Below are positions 45,380-47,686 of a stretch of 47,686 nucleotides of DNA, in pieces; within the stretch, counting starts at the first letter, position 1, and each line of letters starts with the position of its first letter. The DNA lies in assembly GCF_008831285.2 (NCBI RefSeq), contig NW_022205085.1:1-47686 (forward strand). The letters are read 5' to 3'. The notes under the pieces are model-generated. The model saw nothing but the letters and a program-made list of their open reading frames with translations. It searched no databases and was not told the origin of the DNA. The position numbers were made by a program, and so were the translations under genes. This stretch comes from Nymphaea colorata. Taxonomy: Eukaryota > Streptophyta > Magnoliopsida > Nymphaeales > Nymphaeaceae.

Positions 45380-45981
45380 CTGCATTAACCAAAAGTTAAA
45401 TTAAAGCCTCGGTATATGCAGGAGAGAATGTTGGTATTACAGAAATTCATTAACTTTTAAAAGAGGATAAAAGTTTGCAGGTACTATGACATCTAAGGGA
45501 CCACCCATAAGCAAAGAGAAACTTTCCATATAAAACAAGAAATTAGTCCAGAAAATTTAAGAATGAAGGTCTTTAAGTGAAACTTGTGAAAAGCAAAATT
45601 AACAATTTTATGGTCAAAAGTAGGACATTCATACAAGGTCTTGTTAGGATAAAAAATTGTGAATGGATGCTTAGTAGTTACTAGGATTTTTTTGATGCAG
45701 GAACTCCAAGGAAATATAGCCAAGCATTTAAAGATAACAAATGAACGTTGTACCTATGCCACATGGATGAGGATTAAGGGGACTCAATCAAATAAACAAA
45801 GCAAAACTTATGGACATTGTCAAATTAAGTTATGCACAAAATGCACCTCTGTGTTAGCAAAATTCAGACAAGGATAAATGAGGCATTTTGAAACCAAATT
45901 TCCTACAGCTTCATCCCAACTCTGATGACTTATAAAAAACACAGTTGAACAAAATGGAAGTTATTATTAAAGAACAACAAA

Positions 45982-46103
45982 GTCAAGGACACAGCGTCAA
46001 CCATGTCAAACAGAGGTTGAATGCATCAAGGAGTGTCATGATGTATTGAAAACATGTTCAAGTGCATACAAATTGACTCAACATGGAAGCAAAGAAGGGC
46101 CGG
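45982..46103. repeat. dispersed repeat, second copy
   Basis: Matches 22457-22586 (shared CAACCATGTCAAACAGAG, GTGTCATGA, ACATGTTCAAG, CAACATGGAAGCAA, GGCCGG) with small gaps. The orientation is the same. No family assignment. Confidence 0.75.
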
Positions 46104-46207
46104 AAGGAGGAGCACGCTGCACAGCAGGGCACGAGCAAAGGTAGCAGGGGTGAGGGCTACAACTGAAAAGAGTCAAAGCCCTAACCCCTTTTTCGTTTAT
46201 GCTTTAA

Positions 46208-46325
46208 CAGATTAACGAGCTCTGTCGCCGGAGGGAAAAATGCTCTGTCGCCGGAGGAACGAGCTCTGTCGCCAGAAGAAAAGCTATGTCGCCGGCCGTC
46301 GAAAAAGCTCTGCCGCCGGTGCTTC
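46208..46325. repeat. degenerate CTCTGTCGCCGG minisatellite
   Basis: GCTCTGTCGCCGGAGG-like units recur about five to six times with variable spacers. The open frame on the - strand across it is low-complexity. Confidence 0.7.
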
Positions 46326-46499
46326 GGTGCTTTGAGAGGGAGAAGACGGAGGAAGATAGATAGGAGCGATAACGGCACTTTTACGATCGTGCCCTAAATC
46401 GTGTTTTACAAAAATTTAAAAAAAAAAACAAAAAACATGGACAAAAAATGTCCATGACGCGGTTTGACTACACTTGACTCGCGTCAAACGGAGTCACGT

Positions 46500-46740
46500 G
46501 CGCATCCAAATATGACGAAAATGGTCGGGTGCAGCTGACCGTACCCAACTCACCTTGATTCCGTATGGGTGTGAAGCCAGTCGCACTCGCATCACGTCGA
46601 TGCGGGTGCATTACCAAAAACAAAGCATTCATGTGACTTAGGGTGCAGGTGCGGGTGCGGGTGCCGGAGCGGCAAATCTCAAAAATTTTAGGTGCGGCAG
46701 TGCGGTGAGGAATTTTTTTATTATAAATAGTTTTTTATGA
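46500..46740. repeat. fragment of the GGGTGCG TIR family
   Basis: It contains AGTCGCACTCGCATCACGTC and GGTGCGGGTGCGGGTGCCGG, similar to the fragments at 11.6 and 39.2 kb. No full TIR pair was found. Confidence 0.45.
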
Positions 46741-47686
46741 TAATATATATATATATAATATGACAAAAAATTGTCTATAAAAACAAAATGAAAACTGCCA
46801 TCTTTTACCTTCAAAATGAAAAATTCAAATAATAATAACGTTTAACTTCAAAATGAAAAAGTTCAATATAACAACGTTTAATAACTTATAAGTTGTAACC
46901 GTGTTGTACAAAAAAAATAATCTTAAAATGTCATAACAACTACAAAATTTGATGCACAAAACAAAATAAACGTGCTGAATCTAAGTTCCAGATAGACTAT
47001 TATGAAGAAAGTAAAACCAAACAAAAAGAAATGGTTAAAAATCGAATCTCTCATATTGCCCACAAGAATGAAGAAACATTATCATCAAAATACTAATCAA
47101 GTAATACTGGTGAGGCTGAGCGACAATGGATGCCATGAGCACCAACCTTCTTCCTCCCCAGCCCTTCAGCCCTTCTACTTACTGCCCACCCATTCCGCAT
47201 TACACACAATCACGCCATGGTTAAAGAGGAAACGCTAAACAGGTAAAAAGAACATGCTAAACAAGTAAAACTGTAAAACAGTAAAAGTCGGTGCAGGCTG
47301 CAGCAAAAAAAAAAAAAAACTGACTTAATCATTTTAATGTTTTAAAACAGAACACTTAGAAAAATTGCATTATAGCAGGCTTAGTAGCATTCATAAGTCT
47401 TGAGTGGCTGAGTCTTGATGACAAACCAAAAAAATAGAAACAGAAAACAAATAAAATCAGTCAAATGAGACATTCACTCATTTAGATGGCATAGACCAAA
47501 CTAAGATGCATCATTAAAAATTTTAAACTAACATCTAATGAAAAACGAACAAACGTGAAAACGAACTCAATACGATGCACAATATATTAATAAAACAAAG
47601 AAAGGGACTGTAAGATGGGATTTGAAGAACCAGAGAAAGCGCGGCTGCCGAAAAAAATCCTACAAGCTCTTGCGGGCAGGAAGAAC
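46741..47686. other. no gene recognised at right edge
   Basis: A-rich DNA with short TA and A runs. A small open frame (47002-47238, +) has no recognisable features. The last 70 bases are GC-richer and could be the edge of a gene lying outside. Confidence 0.4.

Noticed and set aside
46181-46378. Arg/Ser-rich open frame on the - strand
   Set aside because: It is generated by the CTCTGTCGCCGG minisatellite.
1-47686. CRISPR array, retron, toxin pair or other bacterial-type system
   Set aside because: Spliced plant genes and plant transposons occupy the window. No regularly spaced repeats with unique spacers or bacterial gene structure were seen.

Overview
This is nuclear DNA of a land plant, almost certainly a flowering plant. 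It is AT-rich and has long introns with GT..AG borders, chromodomain-type Ty3/gypsy elements, Ty1/copia and hAT remnants, small terminal-inverted-repeat (TIR) elements and two plant housekeeping genes. I cannot name the species. I see no operon, CRISPR array, rRNA or tRNA. The gene calls come from reading exon translations against remembered family motifs and splice signals; no search was run.

Gene content. (1) On the + strand, 5328-13293 holds the first five exons (162 codons in perfect phase) of a plant isopentenyl phosphate kinase (IPK). The C-terminal half is not found anywhere in the window, and the base before intron 2 is unusual. (2) On the - strand there are three pieces of an asparagine-synthetase-domain protein of the ASNSD1 type. 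Copy A (1-2876) has exons 1 and 2 and the start of exon 3, cut by the window edge. Copy A' (25331-30493) has the N-terminal half, seven exons, with two stop codons and several frameshifts. Copy B (42655-45379) has four exons of the C-terminal half, with one 1-base deletion. Copies A and A' are direct repeats of about 3 kb. All three look like relics, or at best B may be a live gene with one error. The exon that should carry the SGGxDS pyrophosphate loop is in none of them.

Layout. 1-3045: duplicated block with copy A. 4356-4921: a 0.57 kb repeat almost identical to 32901-33450. 5328-13293: IPK exons, with intronic repeats. 15.0-16.0 kb: decayed copia polymerase. 18.25-22.4 kb: a decayed chromodomain gypsy element on the - strand, its gag start replaced by another repeat. 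22.8-23.4 kb: small hAT-like element. 25.3-30.7 kb: copy A' and its duplicated block. 32.6-33.6 kb: second 0.57 kb repeat inside 98-base direct repeats. 36.9-37.3 kb: a very GC-rich hAT-like element. 37.9-40.1 kb: hAT transposase remnant with a nested TIR element. 40.9-42.4 kb: truncated gypsy element with a clear 3' LTR. 42.6-45.4 kb: copy B. 46-47.7 kb: small repeats and a minisatellite.

The genes do not form a pathway together. IPK belongs to isoprenoid metabolism, and the ASNSD1-type protein has an unassigned ATP-dependent amidotransferase-like role. The story is one of local duplication, transposon insertion and gene decay. I did not find a convincing new biological system.
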